Positions 1 through 13,389 of a stretch of 64,000 nt of DNA are shown here, in pieces. This DNA is from Ischnura elegans (lineage: Eukaryota > Arthropoda > Insecta > Odonata > Coenagrionidae), in NCBI RefSeq assembly GCF_921293095.1, contig NC_060258.1:4464001-4528000 (forward strand), written 5' to 3'. Both the position numbers and the translations under genes were made by a program. Numbering within the stretch: position 1 is the stretch's first letter; each line of letters starts with the position of its first letter. The notes beneath the pieces are model-generated. The model was not told the DNA's origin, searched no databases, and saw only the letters and a list, made by a program, of their open reading frames with translations.

Positions 1-3000
1 AACTGCTCTCTTAGTATCAAAATCTATGTTAAACAGAAATATGCACTCATGAATAGCCAGCTGTAAAATTTTCAGATTCCTCCATCCCATAAGAATTACA
101 GACATAAACTAAATGATCTTAGATAACATTGCTTTTTTATTCACTTACTTTGACATTTCTTGAACATTAAGATGAAATCCTTCTTTTGTCACGGCAAAAA
201 TTTCTCACAAAAAACTCCAAATACATTCCAACCTGTGATAACATGAGTTTTTGCTCTAGCTCTTCATTTCTCTTCTTTATTCGGAGGAATTTCACTCTGT
301 TTCTTTATATTCTTCAATCTATGCATTGTATTCAGCACCATTGGAGCCATTAAGTGTTTCCGAGCCTTGGAATACTTCTGGGTTCATTTCCAGGGACTGA
401 GAGCTGACCTAGAACTTCAATGCGCAAAAAGAAAGGATGTATTGGTATTAAAAATGCGTATGAATAACCCGATGAGTGTTTTTGTTATGGATAAAATTAG
501 CCATAAAATATAGGAAAACGATATGTTGGTATACCTACGTATACCTACATATCGTTTTAGCGTTATACAGTACATTATCGTTATACAGTAAGCATACTTA
601 CGTCAATCATCCAAGCCTGAAGTTATTCTATTGGTATTTTGCTCTCCGGTGAGCGAGGATGGCTCTTTTCAAAGAGTGGTCATCCGTATTTTGAGAGACA
701 GTTCTCGTGCCCACTGCCTGCTCACCTTCCATAGTGAACAGAGCCACCCAACACAAATTCTCCACGACATTCTCTTCTTGCAAGGAAACCGTTTTTCACA
801 ATGCATCCCTTTCGACCCCAAAGAGAAGACCATGTATGGGCATCAGGAGACTCCTGCTTCAGGAGTCCACTTATCTATCTGCATCTCACGAGTCTGCATA
901 AATCTGTTAGCCTCTTCTCATATGCACATGTTTCCTTCAATTTATTAACCAAGGATGTCATACTGATCTGTTTCCGTGAGAGCACATGATCACTCAGCTT
1001 TTCAAGCGGAAACATCACGTCACCATGCCACAGTAATCCATTGTCAGTGGTAAAGCAGATATGTCACAGAAATAACATATCCATGTTATTTTTGGAGGCG
1101 ACATTGCTGTCCCTGGAAAGAAGTAGTATTTCTTTGGTAAGCCATTTTTATACATTTCCACAGGTGAAATATGCTCTTTGAATGTATCATCTAAAGCATT
1201 ACATTGATTCCGTTCACTTGGGACTTACATTGACTGTGACTGGCCTATTGTTTGTTCCTATCCCCTTATCTTCTTACCTCGACCTCCTGCCTCAGCCCTT
1301 ACGATGCCGAGATTGGAATCCCTCCTTACCTCACTTCCCCAAAACACCATGCAGACTAAAAATATCCCATAGGGGACCATTTCATTAGTGCTACAAGTAA
1401 TCCCGCAGCTAATTGGTAGAACACTAGTCATTTTCTGAGATGAAAGTTTGTTCCAACCTGGAGAGAAATTAATTCTATAGTCTTTGACCAAAATGGACTC
1501 TTATGAAAGGGTAAATTTGGCCTTTCTTTAAACACTGTTCTGGTTGCAGATGCTGGAGAACTTCAAAAAAGTGAGGAGCGAAAGTCACATACCAGAAGAA
1601 ATTTGCACCGTACAACAATTACAATATTCGTGAGTTGTACATGTAATGAATCGACTTAGAATGTGAGATCCCCTTGTAGTTCTAACCCCCTTCCTCTCCT
1701 TCCAGTGGTGTAACTATTGCCTCATGGGTGCAATGCAGCCAATGCACTAAATCTCAAGATGAAATTGAAACTAAAAGTTTGACTTATCAATTTTATTATT
1801 GGAGGCTTTAGTTTAGGTGACTATAAAATTATAATATCAATATGAAATTATCATTTCTTTCATTGATTTCTGGTCGGCATTTGTCCTTTATGTATCAACT
1901 CATGGCAGCTATTTTAGAATGATATAAGGCAAGTAAAAGTAAATGTAAAAAAATCTAACAATTGATGACTATGGGTAATGGCCACGCTCATGTCAACAAA
2001 TCAACAAGATTGATTTCATTTCCTCGGAATTTTTGCAATTTCGTGTCACGAGGATCTCATCAACAAAGTGTTTCTAAATGCGATGAATAACCACATAAAA
2101 TCATAAATATAGAGTGAGCGAACAATAATGGCTAAGACGTGGATGATGCAAGCTTCCTAATTCATAATCAAACCGCTGGTGCTCTGCATTTACTTATATC
2201 TATTGACTGTCAAAAAGTTAACAAACAAATGCCCTTTGAATGTAAACGAATTCCATTTCCAATTTGTGTTTCATTTGGGTTCATGATTCACAAATCACAA
2301 GTTAAGTGTTTGCGGCCTTATTCAAGAAAACCCACGTTTTTATCGTGGCCAGTTTATCAAAATTTTTCTGAGAAAGGAAAGCATGGTACAACAGAAATAA
2401 AATAGAGTAAATTAAATATCCTTACCATATTTTTTGAAATTGTCTCATTTTAACCTCTTTTGAAATTGAAAAAAGCCTTTCAAAGAGGTCTAATAAAATT
2501 TTTCCATTGCGCCATCCTGCAATGTTTTATTTTGTCTCAGTCCCACTTTCTTCAGCAAATCATGTATCAATGATTCTAAAGTATATATTTTTTTATTTTA
2601 ATGGGCTCCTGGTTCCACTGAATTATGTGCAGTGTTCTCATTACTGAAGTGAGTCCTAGTACCTAAAACATTGGTTAAATAAATAGATTAGTGGCTCTCA
2701 CAAATAAAAATATTAAATATTCAATTTAAATATGTGCTCTTGACCAGGGAACCATGCTAATCGCTGAATGAACCAGTAACTACTTTTTCAAAGAAAGGGA
2801 ATAAAATAATTTTAAATTGCTCAACATAATGACCTATGAGAAAAAATTTAATTTCATCGTACATAAAACCCCTGAAACAGACATAACCTTGAATCATATG
2901 TAGTTGGTGGACAGTCCACAGTCTCATAGCCATACTGGCCTTCATGGCAGCACCACCCATCATTTCTCTGATGTCCCAATTCTAATCCCACACATCTAAT

Positions 3001-3220
3001 CAAGATGGCCAATTAAAATATTGATAGAACGTATTAGCCTCTGTGGGTATCTTACTGTCAAGGAATGTTCCCTCACTTTCTCGTGCATGGAGCTCATTGG
3101 CAGAAGATGCAGGTATTGGGGGCAAAGTCCTCCTCCTCTGGATCTTTTTACTGTCAGTTTCGGCTGGCATAATTCTCTTACAAAAAGGTTAATGCATTGG
3201 TTTTGATGGCTAACTTTGTT
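1..3220. other. Non-coding stretch, no gene recognised
   Basis: Only short open frames of about 60-105 codons occur, with no domain, no splice-supported structure and AT-rich composition. A short direct repetition of the tacctacgtat type lies near 530-560. I see no transposon ends I can name. Confidence 0.5.
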
Positions 3221-3225
3221 GAAAA

Positions 3226-3870
3226 ATGAAGAAAATTCATTGCTAAAGAATGAGAACTCAGCTCTGGAAGCTAAGGAGGAAAGTTTGGAGGCTAAAATAA
3301 AGGAACTAGAAGAAACTATTCAGGATGGAATGGATGGATGTGGAATTTTCTTCTCTAACTGATACCCAGACCAATTTAGAAGGAGAACTGAATGATAAAA
3401 ACAAAATTATTGCTAGAATGGAGATTGAAAATCTACAAGATGAAGTGTTAGATGGCATAACCCTCTCTTCATCAACAGTGTCCTCACTGTAAGGGATATA
3501 TCTTTGTGCCCTTAACTCATCTCCCCTTTCTCCCTGACTCAGCCACTGCATTTGAACAGAGTACTCTGCTTCCTTTAATTTTGTTTTCCCCTGTTGAAGC
3601 AATCTGGAATGAAGAATAGAGAGATACCATTCACTTTATTGATACTTAAGAAATGTTTCTGGTCATGAAAGCTTTCATAGGTATGTGCTCCAACAGCCTT
3701 TACAAATAGGGATGATTGTGACCATGGAGACGAGTAGGATTGCAAATTTTGCAGCGAGTGGTATTCGAGTTCCAAGAATAAAGTGGATTGGATACAATGT
3801 TTGAACTGCAAAGAGTGGGCTCAGAGTCGTGTTCTAATTGTGAAGAAGATGACAATTTCTATGTGATTGC
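3226..3870 (+). pseudogene. Decayed coding remnant: coiled coil plus Cys-rich knuckle, probably transposon-derived
   Basis: Two stretches on the plus strand still read as protein. The first (about 3245-3465) is a highly charged heptad-like helix with runs such as LEAKEESLEAKIKELEETI and NLEGELNDKNKIIARMEIEN. The second (about 3710-3870) has the pattern CKFCSEW...DWIQCLNCKEWAQ, a C-x2-C...C-x2-C...W knuckle like the C-terminal zinc-binding module of several insect transposase-like proteins (pogo/Tigger type and similar). The frame is interrupted between and inside the two parts, so this is not an active gene. The family assignment is inference; an exon of a decayed host gene is the alternative. 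Confidence 0.3.
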
Positions 3871-4440
3871 TGTACACAAGTAATATCCAGCCTCACATAT
3901 AGCTAATTTACTACTTCATGTTTAGAAATATCACACGTTTTTAAAGTGTGTTTATAAAATTAATCTTTCAAAATTGTACAATAAAGGTTTTGTAAATGCA
4001 ATTTCAATGGCTGTCTATTTTTCCCCATCTTAAGAGGCAAAATCTCCATTTTGTCAATGTTTGAAAAGAATCATAAATGTATGGAATCACTTTCATAAAA
4101 TGCATTTCCATTAATATGCTACACCCTATATGCATAAATATTACTGTTAACCACATTTAAAAGAATATTAGCCACAGCAAGTCAAGTTTTAAATGAAAAA
4201 ATGTTTACCCGTCGGTTTTGACCCACTTTCCCCTGCTTAATAGGAACACACAACAAAAAATGGACAGAGGAAACAGTAATGTAGCTAGTTCGAGAGTATT
4301 AAATAATTCTACAGAAAAATTCTAAGCCGGAAAAAATCAATTTCATGTTATTATATCCAAGATGAATCAACTGATATTCTCTATCGAATTTCAATTTGAT
4401 AAATAATGGAACACTTTTGAAGTTCCTACCGGTTATGTTT
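3871..4440. other. AT-rich non-coding stretch
   Basis: No open frame of note, no inverted ends and no tandem repeat seen. Confidence 0.45.
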
Positions 4441-4465
4441 TCAAACATCATATTCTACTACTCAC

Positions 4466-5279
4466 AGGAACTGATTTATTTAGTTTGGAAAAGTATATCA
4501 CTACATGAATGTAATCACTTTTTTTCTTATAATTATCACAATTGATCTCACAAATTAGTTGGCATTCGTTGAGGCTTTCCAGAGGCTGGAAGAGAATTAT
4601 AAGATGACGAATTAAATTCCCATATCTAAAAAATAATATCACCAAATTGGTATTGGATTGTTAAGTCTGGCATTTTATGTTCCAGGAAAGTCTAAGATTC
4701 ATAGGATACTATTTCACTGATAGAAAGGGATACTATCATAGTGAACACACGAAAACAATTATACTTCAAGTCGTAATCAATTTGCATGATGTGCAAAACA
4801 GTTTACGGATCATGTATGATTTGCTATGCACACGACGAAGGAAATCGAAATAGTTGAAAAACTGTTTGGATGGCTTAGTTCGAGTAGTTGTGATGAAAAT
4901 GAGTTCCTTCAAACTCAAGGGAAGTAGCAATTAGCACTCAATCCTCCGTCATCATGTGGATACGTCAAAAACATCGATTCCACAATGATAAATCAATGAA
5001 GTTTATGAAATTAGTATTCTCAAATTCAGGCAACCTACGTTGCATTAAAGAGTGACCATTCTTCTCACCAAGTTTACGAAAAAGGTCCAGTCTCAACTAT
5101 AAAAACATCTCTTTTAAATTCCAGGCAAAAAATTGTTTCTAATGGATCCGATACACCCTTCTTTCGAAGGCTCGAGGAATTTCTATGTTCCAAAAACAAC
5201 GCTAACGCCTTTAATACACCAGAATTAAACAATAACATAAGAAACCACGTACCTCAATTCGAACCAAGCCCGAAATCAT
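4466..5279 (-). CDS. Possible first two exons of a minus-strand gene (weak)
   Basis: On the minus strand an ATG at 5279 in a fair context opens nine codons (MISGLVRIE) and meets a near-perfect donor GAG|GTACGT at 5253/5252. A second open block from 4585 to 4466 (40 codons, beginning PLESLNECQLICEINC) is preceded by a pyrimidine tract and acceptor TTCTCTTCCAG and followed by GTGAGT. Both boundaries are phase 0, so the two blocks are compatible. No continuation was found at lower coordinates, no family is recognised, and the T before the second donor is unfavourable. This could easily be chance. Confidence 0.15.
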
Positions 5280-5508
5280 TTGTCCAAGCAAATATTCATG
5301 CCTTTCGCTCACATCAAATATTTCGACGGGGTCATCACATTTGTGCAATCAAAGCCTACGTAGAGAATGAAATAAACAATTTGACAAATTGACTAATGCT
5401 TGACCTTGACCATGAACTTGTCACGAAGCAGTTCCCTCCTCCGATCTTTAGTGACCATACATAGATCTGACCGACTTCCAGGACGATAATGCATGTTCAC
5501 TCGGCTTG

Positions 5509-5516
5509 TGACGTCA
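5509..5516. promoter_or_regulatory. CRE-like palindrome TGACGTCA
   Basis: A perfect cAMP-response-element palindrome lies in a CpG-containing stretch between the possible minus-strand first exon (5.28 kb) and possible plus-strand leader exons (6.3 kb). A second, imperfectly placed tgacgtcat occurs near 5747. Its role as a divergent promoter element is inference. Confidence 0.25.
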
Positions 5517-6249
5517 CTTTTGGGAATCCAGGTGTTTCCCAAGTTTTAATCCCTGTAAAAAAACTAATCAATTTCCCGATCAGCAAACTCATACATAATT
5601 ACTGAAATGGCTTCTAAGATACTATGACTTTAGCATCTTGCCTCTTGGTTTTAGCGAGAGGTAAACAAAATTACTATTGTTTTCAAACCGAAGGTAACAC
5701 TATTTGAAGGCTTGTTATAATATGAGTTCCTTAAAGTACATTTATTGACGTCATTATAAAATGAAATATGGCTCTTGAAATCCAGTATTATTTCTTATTT
5801 CTTGCATCCTGTTCTTATTTCCTGGCGCAAGGGAAAATTAAGGTGACGTAAAATATATTTTGGTCTCCTATTAAACGACATCCTTTTTCATAACAAATTG
5901 CAGCTTTTAAAAATTATTTTAATTCTTTTCCGAAACTGAAGAGTATATTGCCTTCGAAAAAATATTTCAGTGTATATCACCATGTTAGCTAAATACTGCA
6001 ATGTTTTATTTTACGAAATTAATTTCATTGGTGTTATCGTATTCAGTGGAACTTATAGGCTTACTTTAAGGTTGGCTATAAATTTCTCGAAATATAAAAT
6101 ATATTTCTTTTTAATTTAACAGCCAACTTAATTTAAAATGTATTTTTAAAACGTGATATATCATATGTTGTCGTCGCAATAGCCGCATACATGCCAGCTT
6201 AGAAACAAACTGCCGCGCTAACTGCGATTGTTTCCAATCATCATGGTAT

Positions 6250-7723
6250 TGCCGTCTCTATGCTTTGAGTTTTGACTTGCGTGGTATTATGGGTATTTTG
6301 ACACGAGTGCAATGATAGCTCGTTTCCTGCTGAGAGAACCAAAGAGAACAGCAACGAGAAAGTAAAAGTGGTCTGGTACGTTGTTTTTAGGATTCTCTGC
6401 ATTCTATGTCGCTTTTGAGTTCATTTATCGTCCCTTAGTCCTAGGTGTTTGTAATCTGGATCCCACATTCGTGAGTTTTAATTATCAATGCCATGTAACA
6501 AGGCGTAGTGACTTGTGTTGACAGACTTGGTACTACTCGTTTCTAACGTGTTTACTCTTACAGAACCTACTTATTTGCTATCGTTTGCTGTTTGTGTTTC
6601 ATTTATGTGTGACTACGTTGTTAAAGCTTGCCTCACTACAGGTTATATTATGATTGCAATGCGGCCCTCGAATACATTCTGGATTTAGGTCACGTATACT
6701 ACGTGTTGGCGCGTTGATATTCGTTGTCTCAATGTAACTTTGTTGTGTTCTACTAATTGGATTTTATATCACACGGTTGATTGTCCGTTGTCCATCAATT
6801 ATAATCTTCTGATTTTTAGGATGTGCTTGAGAGTAAAACGGATAAATTAGGGTTTATATTATTGGTAATAATATGGGTAGCAGTATACTTTAAAGTACGA
6901 GCCATTCCCACATGAAAATAAGTAGCGTGTATTGTGTTAATTCGATTGCAGTCGCTGCGCTTTCTCCCGCCCGTAATATTGTTAAGAATGCGACATAAGT
7001 TTTGAATCCATAACATGGTGAAGATCTGTTGAAAATTAGTATTCGATAAAAGTATACTGTGAACGCCTTAGGCATATTAAAACTTATGCCATTGCTGCTG
7101 TATTGTCGTGTACTCATTGTGTCTACGAATTTCTACCATTTCTATCGATATTTGCCGCTGTTGTGTCAGTATTATTGTGTAAATGTAATATGTTAAATAT
7201 AGATTTGGTACCGGGATAAATGCGTTGTCACCAATGGAATTCCAGTAGGAGTGGGTAGATAGTAGGATGTGCTATGATTGGGCTATTTTTTTTCTTTTGG
7301 TCTTTTCATCTATTTATCTGATAATCGGGTAATGTTTCTATTTTATTCACTGACATAGGGCTGTAGTCAGTAAGTTTCTGCATATAATATTTTTTTTGCT
7401 ATTTCCTCTGGCCCTCGATATGAAAAGATGCCCATTATAGACCATAGCTATGTCATTATTTCTATTTCGTTACTTGCTAATTCTACCTTTTAATGTATTG
7501 AATGAATATTATTTCGCCCTGGTTGTATTGAAGTTGTAAGGGCCTTATTTCAACCCTTTCAATGGCTTTTTACGTCTTAAAATTACGTATCTATAGCTGT
7601 AGCATTTGTTCATGGAATGACGAGAAAGTATTCAGCTGCCAATTTGTTAATCTTCATCTGTCAAATTTCCTTTCCAGGATTCCGGTCGGTAAACTTTCAT
7701 TCCAGAACCTCCTGAGTCTCAAA
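6250..7723 (+). other. Possible non-coding leader exons of a plus-strand gene (weak)
   Basis: A purine-rich stretch ends at 6375 before a donor-like GTACGT. A 46-bp block at 7678-7723 is bounded by acceptor ATTTCCTTTCCAG and donor GTGAGT. Neither codes for a long frame, so they would be 5' UTR exons. The next plus-strand acceptor of similar quality is TTTCATTGCAG near 22490, ahead of the 22617 gene. Joining them would need an intron of about 15 kb filled with transposons, which is plausible in this genome but unproven. Confidence 0.18.
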
Positions 7724-8990
7724 GTGAGTATTTTGATCAATTTCTTATAATTCTGTCTTCTGCAATAACAGTGTATGAAACTGCATAATTCCATTCGGTG
7801 TCATGCCATTGTTTGTTTTTAAATAAGTCGTGTCACCCAATTGGTGTCTCAGTTGTGCTTGTCTTGAAAGTTTGTGTCGTCATTTTGACGGACAAGTTAA
7901 CAAAAACGGTGATGATGAAATATTTTGCCTTGAAGCTTTTTTTTTCGGTCGATCGTGCCAACTATCCATAGTATTTGTTTTGAAACTGGTTAAGGTGGTA
8001 GTTTGTTGTGTATAGCATGTAGGTAATCATTATCAAGTTGTCTAAAGGGCAAGTCTCAATTGCGACTTTTATTGTTGTGAGTGAATTATAGTTTTGTATG
8101 TTTTTCCTCGGGTTTAGGCATTTTTTATAGCCTTCAATAGCACCATTTGATCTTAAAGTTTTAAAGTAAAATTTATATACAGGGTTGTGACCGTGTGAAT
8201 ATAAAATGTGTTTCTAACACTTGAGGTGAATCATACTATTGAAACGTTCATATTCATTGACGAAATGGCTTAGAAAATCTAAAGATTAACATTATTCACA
8301 TTTTAAGCACTTAATTTTTTATTATTTTCATTAGAAAATCACCATCTCGTGAGTGGTAATAAACACTGTATGAGTGTAGTCCAGTACACGCTCCCAATGC
8401 TCCGGAGTGCTCCCTTTTCAGACGCTACAGATTCGTGGTCCACTTTCATTCCTATCACTACCTGCTGGCTCACGGCAGGAGCGATTGTGGCATTTTATTA
8501 GTCATTCGCTTTGCTAGTACAGTCTACATAAAGGAATGGTGTAGCCCCCTGCACTTTACTGGTCAGTAATATAAATGACAAAAAGAATATGGCCCAATAT
8601 TTATCCATGTGGTACACCTCAAGAAACCTTAGTTATCCATTAGTGCCCAGAAGATTTTTTAAAAATATTTTACTTTCCTTGCCTAAATTATTATTCGACA
8701 TCATATCTGATGAAGGGAAAAATGTTTTTTTTTTAATCTCTAACATTTGCATTGCTTAATCTTATATCTATCTTAAGATACATATTGGCATTTGAGGGAT
8801 CAACAATGTACAATATCATGTAATTTGATTCATGCACGTTTTAGCTAAATAATTCATTGCTTAAGTCTTCAAGTAGTCTTTTACACTTGAATATTTATGC
8901 ATAATATAATATAATTTTGAGCATTAGGTATTATAGTATTATGGTATAAAGTATTATTACGTGAACAATAGACATTAGGATTTTGAAATT
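7724..8990. other. Non-coding stretch, no gene recognised
   Basis: AT-rich, only very short open frames. No repeat ends recognised. Confidence 0.45.
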
Positions 8991-9613
8991 TTACAGCAGC
9001 ATGTCCCTGTATCTCAGTTTTCTATACCCAAGCCATCCCTGTACAATCGATACATTCAAGTCCCATCTAAAATAGGTGAACTACCATTTTGTATTCCTCA
9101 TCGTTGTCCGTTAATTTGCCAATAATTGATACTATAGGTCCACTCCACCCATGTGCGAATTTTGCGATCGCCACTGGCATTGTAATATTATTTTTTTTCT
9201 TTTCGGTGATGGAATAATGAGCATCAGTTTTCATTTTATTATGCATACAATTAGTAATCTTTGTAATTGGGTTATTATCGTTCTACCTCATAATTTGTTG
9301 GAAACTGTTTGATTTAACCTCAGCAGACCCCGTTTTGATTTTTGAAATGCAGTTTTTTTCTGGAAGGTTATACTCTTGATTCTATTTTCACAAGGGGTTC
9401 CATTGCCATGCAAGCTTCTTCCTATCAACTTTTTTGGCAGCTTTTCTGATGTGAATAAGTTGTCAACAAATATTTTTGTGTCTGGTGGTAATTTAATCTC
9501 ATCCACTAGTCCTAAAAGTACATCTCTTCCTTTAACTAGATCTGTTCTCTCAAGGTTGGTGTTAGCTCCAGCATACAGCTCCACATGATAAAAGTAGGCA
9601 CTAGATTAGGCAA

Positions 9614-9980
9614 TAGGGTGGTGCAAAAAAGCTCATGTTTCAAATTTCGTTTCGCTATAGTGCGGAAAAACTGGCGATACATTAGTACAAGAAAAACAAA
9701 AGAATTATTTAAATTGGACGTCATCTTCCAATCCCTCAAAGCACCTGAAAAATGGCAAAAATGAAGAAAAAGTTTTTTTTATCGTTGTAAAAAAAAATAA
9801 AATTTATTTAACATCTTTTAATACTAAAGAAAAAAACGATTACAAATAATATAGGTTATATTAATATACACATATTTTTGGTTTTATACGGTCTTTTCTG
9901 ATCACACAAGATCATTAAAAATGTATTAATCTTGCAATTTAGCCGTTTTTTCAGAGTTGTGTGATAAGTAATTACCTTAA
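9614..9980 (+). repeat. Left terminal inverted repeat of the 9.6-12.2 kb transposon
   Basis: Inverted match to 11795-12154. Both arms include the motif for cagagtt-tgtaata at their inner border and aaattt-gt-cgctat-gtgcgg near the tip. Scattered mismatches between the arms suggest an old insertion. Confidence 0.75.
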
Positions 9981-10173
9981 AAGGTAATATTTCATGTTTG
10001 ATTATGCAGCTCTTCCTTTGTCTATACATGATTTAATCATAATTAAGCAACCCAGAACTCACTGCGGCAGAGAGGTGACTGCACTTTGAGTTCTACCCAC
10101 ACCCTCCATCCTTCCAACCCTTGAGGATTACTGCTATTTACAATAATTACATTTTTTTGCCTCCTTTTAAATT

Positions 10174-11720
10174 TTAGCTTTTGAAAACAACTTTGTATTG
10201 CGATTTAGTGGTGAAGTCTGACATAGTGGACCTTGATTTGAGTAGAGCCCTAATAAATCCATCTCTGGATCGATAGTCACAAAGCTTAAGGGATGCCTCC
10301 GTTACCAATTTCACACACGACCCCATTGGTTGCGTGCAATATGGGAAGTTAAAATATCCCAATCTTGTTTATCGCCTGGTTCAATAAGGGAAGCTATTTC
10401 TTCATTAGTAATGAATTTCCTAAGAAGAGGTGGAGTGGATAGTTTGACTACATTCCAGTCAATCAATTCTATGTAGTCAATTACATCGAAGTTCTTAGTA
10501 GGAGTAATGAAGTTTACGAAGTTTGCCTTTTACTTAAGTCTGTCATCCTTAAATAGGTACTCTTTTTAGCCCTAGCTCTCTAATGTGCCTTCTGCAATAA
10601 AAAACCGTCGCCATGAATACATTCTCTGTTAGATCAAAGTTAGAATTCCGTTCGATAATAATAAATAGAAGTACTTTCTTTTAATATTCAGGTATGTATC
10701 AAGAGGCTTCCATTGTTCTGTTCACACGAGTTATAGAGCATGTGAAATTGGGTCAGGATCACGGTTTGCTAAGTAATTTGGAAAGTCAGCATTTGCGATT
10801 GCTTGACTAATGTCAATAAGGTATTTTTGGTCCTTGCTCAAAATGTATCTATCAACTTGTAGAATTTCATATTCAATTGTTTCGAAATGCGGTATTGGAA
10901 GCTTTCCATAACCATTCAGATTAGTCTGATTGGCCCACTAAATGATTTTTGGCTACTTGTTTCACCATCTAAATACTGAAAAATATGACAGAAAAGTAAT
11001 TAAATGAAATGAAGTAAACAAACTGCCCACTGCAGCAGGGGTCCAATGTTTTCTACGAGCTTTCTCATAGTGCAACCTTTCCATCCAATTTTGATGTTCG
11101 TGCCATCACTGCAAACGGACTCTAAGTACTCTAATGATGCTCCTTGATCAGAGAGATTAGATAATATGGAGACCACTATATCTTTAGCAGGCACGGAGCG
11201 TGGAGAAACATGACTCAAATACACAAAATCTGGTTCTTTTATTAGAGAATGGTGTTCCGCTTTAACTGTCCGACAGTACTCCTTCAATTCAATCATTACT
11301 ATTACCGTGGTATTGTATATCCTTCCGTCAAAGTATAACCCATGTAGCTCACCTAAATCAAGATGGATTTGCTGTAAGTCGCTTATAATATTTCTCTTTT
11401 CCCATCTAATTCTACATCAGTCAATGAACTTATAAGTATATTCTTCAGTTAAAACACCATTGTCTACAAGTACACTTGATGTTATAGCAGCAGCTGTACG
11501 GTATTGATCACAATGAAAAGCTGTTGTTCATAATTTTACCCTCATTTACCATGGTGAATTATATTTTTTTTGAAAGAACTATGCATGTGATCTTTTTAGT
11601 CAACAAATTTCTCCTTGATTGTTGAACTTTGCATTTCATCATTTAAAACCTTGGCACCTTCACTTTCGATTTCAATTGGGTTAACATGCTGCCTTTTTAA
11701 AGTGCAATTTTGCCTTTCAA
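10174..11720 (-). pseudogene. Decayed transposase of the long-TIR element
   Basis: The best preserved part (11296-11000) reads SHVSPRSVPAKDIVVSILS, then CSDGTNIKIGWKGCTMRKL and GPLLQWAVCLLHF. This matches, from memory, a widespread insect transposase-like family with a DGTN...GWK...LQW.VC.LH core. A C-terminal block near 10362-10174 has RDGFIRALLKSRSTM, as in the same family. The intervening frame is interrupted, so no full protein can be made. The position inside matched inverted repeats supports a transposase role; the exact superfamily is not claimed. Confidence 0.6.
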
Positions 11721-11794
11721 TTCTATTGGCCATTTTTTAAGTAATTTTTGATCTAAAGGGCTAATTAAAACTTCACAAAAATTATCCTCAAGTA

Positions 11795-12154
11795 ATTATT
11801 ACAAAACTCTGAAAAATCGGCTAAATTGTAAAATTAATACATTTATAATGATCTTGAGTGATCGGAAAAGACCATATAAAACCAAAAATATGTATACGTT
11901 AATAATAACCTATATAATTTTTAATCGTTTTTTGCTATAGTGTTAAAAGATATTCATTAAATTTAATTTTTTTACAACGGAAGAAAAAACATTTTTATTT
12001 TCATTTTTGTCATTTTTTCAGGTGCTTTGCGTGATCATAAGATTACATCCGATTTGAATAATTCTTTTTTTATTTTTCTTGTACTAATGTATCGCAACTT
12101 TTCCGCACCATAGCGACACGAAATTTGTAACGTGTGTTTTTTCGCACTACCCTA
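11795..12154 (-). repeat. Right terminal inverted repeat of the 9.6-12.2 kb transposon
   Basis: Inverted partner of 9614-9980. Its outer end abuts the piggyBac block encoding LWSIH on the minus strand. Confidence 0.75.
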
Positions 12155-12430
12155 TTCGTGAATACTCCATAATTGAAACCCAAATGTCACTGGTTTCCCT
12201 CTAATACATTGCTTGCAGCTTGTAGCCTTGAGATACGGTACTTTCCCGAATCCACGCGATCGGTCAATTTGGGGAATAATATTATGCATTCTGATTGGCA
12301 ATGCTCAAGATGCAACTCTGACTGTATATTAACGTTTATTAATTCTATATCTAATAACATAAGAATATGCGGAAGAGTTCATGAATACCACAGTGAATTG
12401 CATGAAACTTCACCAAGAATTTAACGTGAA

Positions 12431-13385
12431 TTTCTCCATCAAGAATTCACCGCACCGATAGAAATCTCTGAAGCAGTAACGCAAAATTTTCAACTAACGT
12501 AAATTTCGACTTATGCAGAGTCTGCCGGAACGCATCTCTTACGTAACTCGGGGGATGCCTGTAGCTATGAGTTAAAAATTAAATTTTTAGTGCCACTTGT
12601 ACCCAGAGGTATCTTTAGATTTGTCAAAACTTTACTGATTAGTTTTGTCGTGAGATTGAAAGAAAATTGAATATCTTTTAATAGATAATACTCCTCATTC
12701 TTTTAAAATGAAACAGAATAACTAGATTCAGAGAAATCTGATTAATAAGAAAGATTAATTTTCACGTGATCGTACCATGGCGATTTCTAAGTAGTTCGTG
12801 ACCAGACATCTGTAAGTGAACGTAACAATTGCAAATATTGGCTCAAATTATATCATTAGCTTGTTAAGCAGGTGAAGGATTTCTTTTTTCATGTAACGGA
12901 AAGAAATTGCATAAATAACAAACAAGAGAGATTTAGGAATTTTTAAAGTATGACATATCTATAGATATGTCTGGGCTTGAATGGGTTAATATTATATCTC
13001 CATTGGACACCATGATGTTATTCTACAACAGACTGATGCCTGTCCTGAAGAATTTACCCACTGGTTTGCAAATGTTGTAATACCGAAGGGATAATCTTTA
13101 ATTATCAGAGCGGATCATGATACAAATAAAAGAAGATAATCCCAATCAATAACACTGCTTAAATACCTTATTAGAAAATTTTCAATGAAATGAAAAGTAA
13201 GCTTAATTCATGGCACTGGACTACTCTAAAGACCTGTGTGATTTATTAGGTGATATTGTTTTTTTGGAAATAATAAATTGTTCATGATATAATTCTCTGC
13301 CAGCCTCTCAAATGCCTCAATGAATAGCAACTTTTTGTAGGCTCAAATGTGATATTAAAAAAAGTGATTACGTATAGTGATGTAT
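12431..13385. other. AT-rich non-coding stretch
   Basis: No gene, inverted ends or tandem repeat recognised. Upstream (N-terminal) piggyBac sequence may extend a little way in, but it is too decayed to delimit. Confidence 0.4.
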
Positions 13386-13389
13386 GATG

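Larger units (their letters stand above)
9614..12154 (-). mobile_element. DNA transposon with ~365-bp terminal inverted repeats, inserted in a piggyBac copy
   Basis: The ends read TAGGGTGGTGC... and ...GCACTACCCTA. The two arms (about 9614-9980 and 11795-12154) match as inverted copies at most positions, including the segments around ataggttatatt and ttgatctttt-like AT-rich parts. The inside holds a decayed minus-strand transposase. The element lies exactly between two piggyBac blocks of one reading direction, so it inserted after that copy. No clear target duplication is visible. The superfamily is not certain. Confidence 0.8.
9000..12430 (-). pseudogene. piggyBac-type transposase remnant, interrupted by another transposon
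   Basis: Minus-strand pieces on both sides of a 2.5 kb insertion belong to one piggyBac DDE transposase. Between 12430 and 12155 the frame carries GKPVTFGFQLWSIH, the block before the first catalytic region. From 9605 downward it resumes with YFYHVELYAGA and continues through VKGRDVLLGLV and KIFVDNLFTS to GTPCENR, all standard piggyBac blocks, then to a decayed MGGVDL block near 9100-9150. The copy is disabled by the insertion and by other changes. No TTAA-flanked ends were found, so the original borders are uncertain. Confidence 0.75.
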
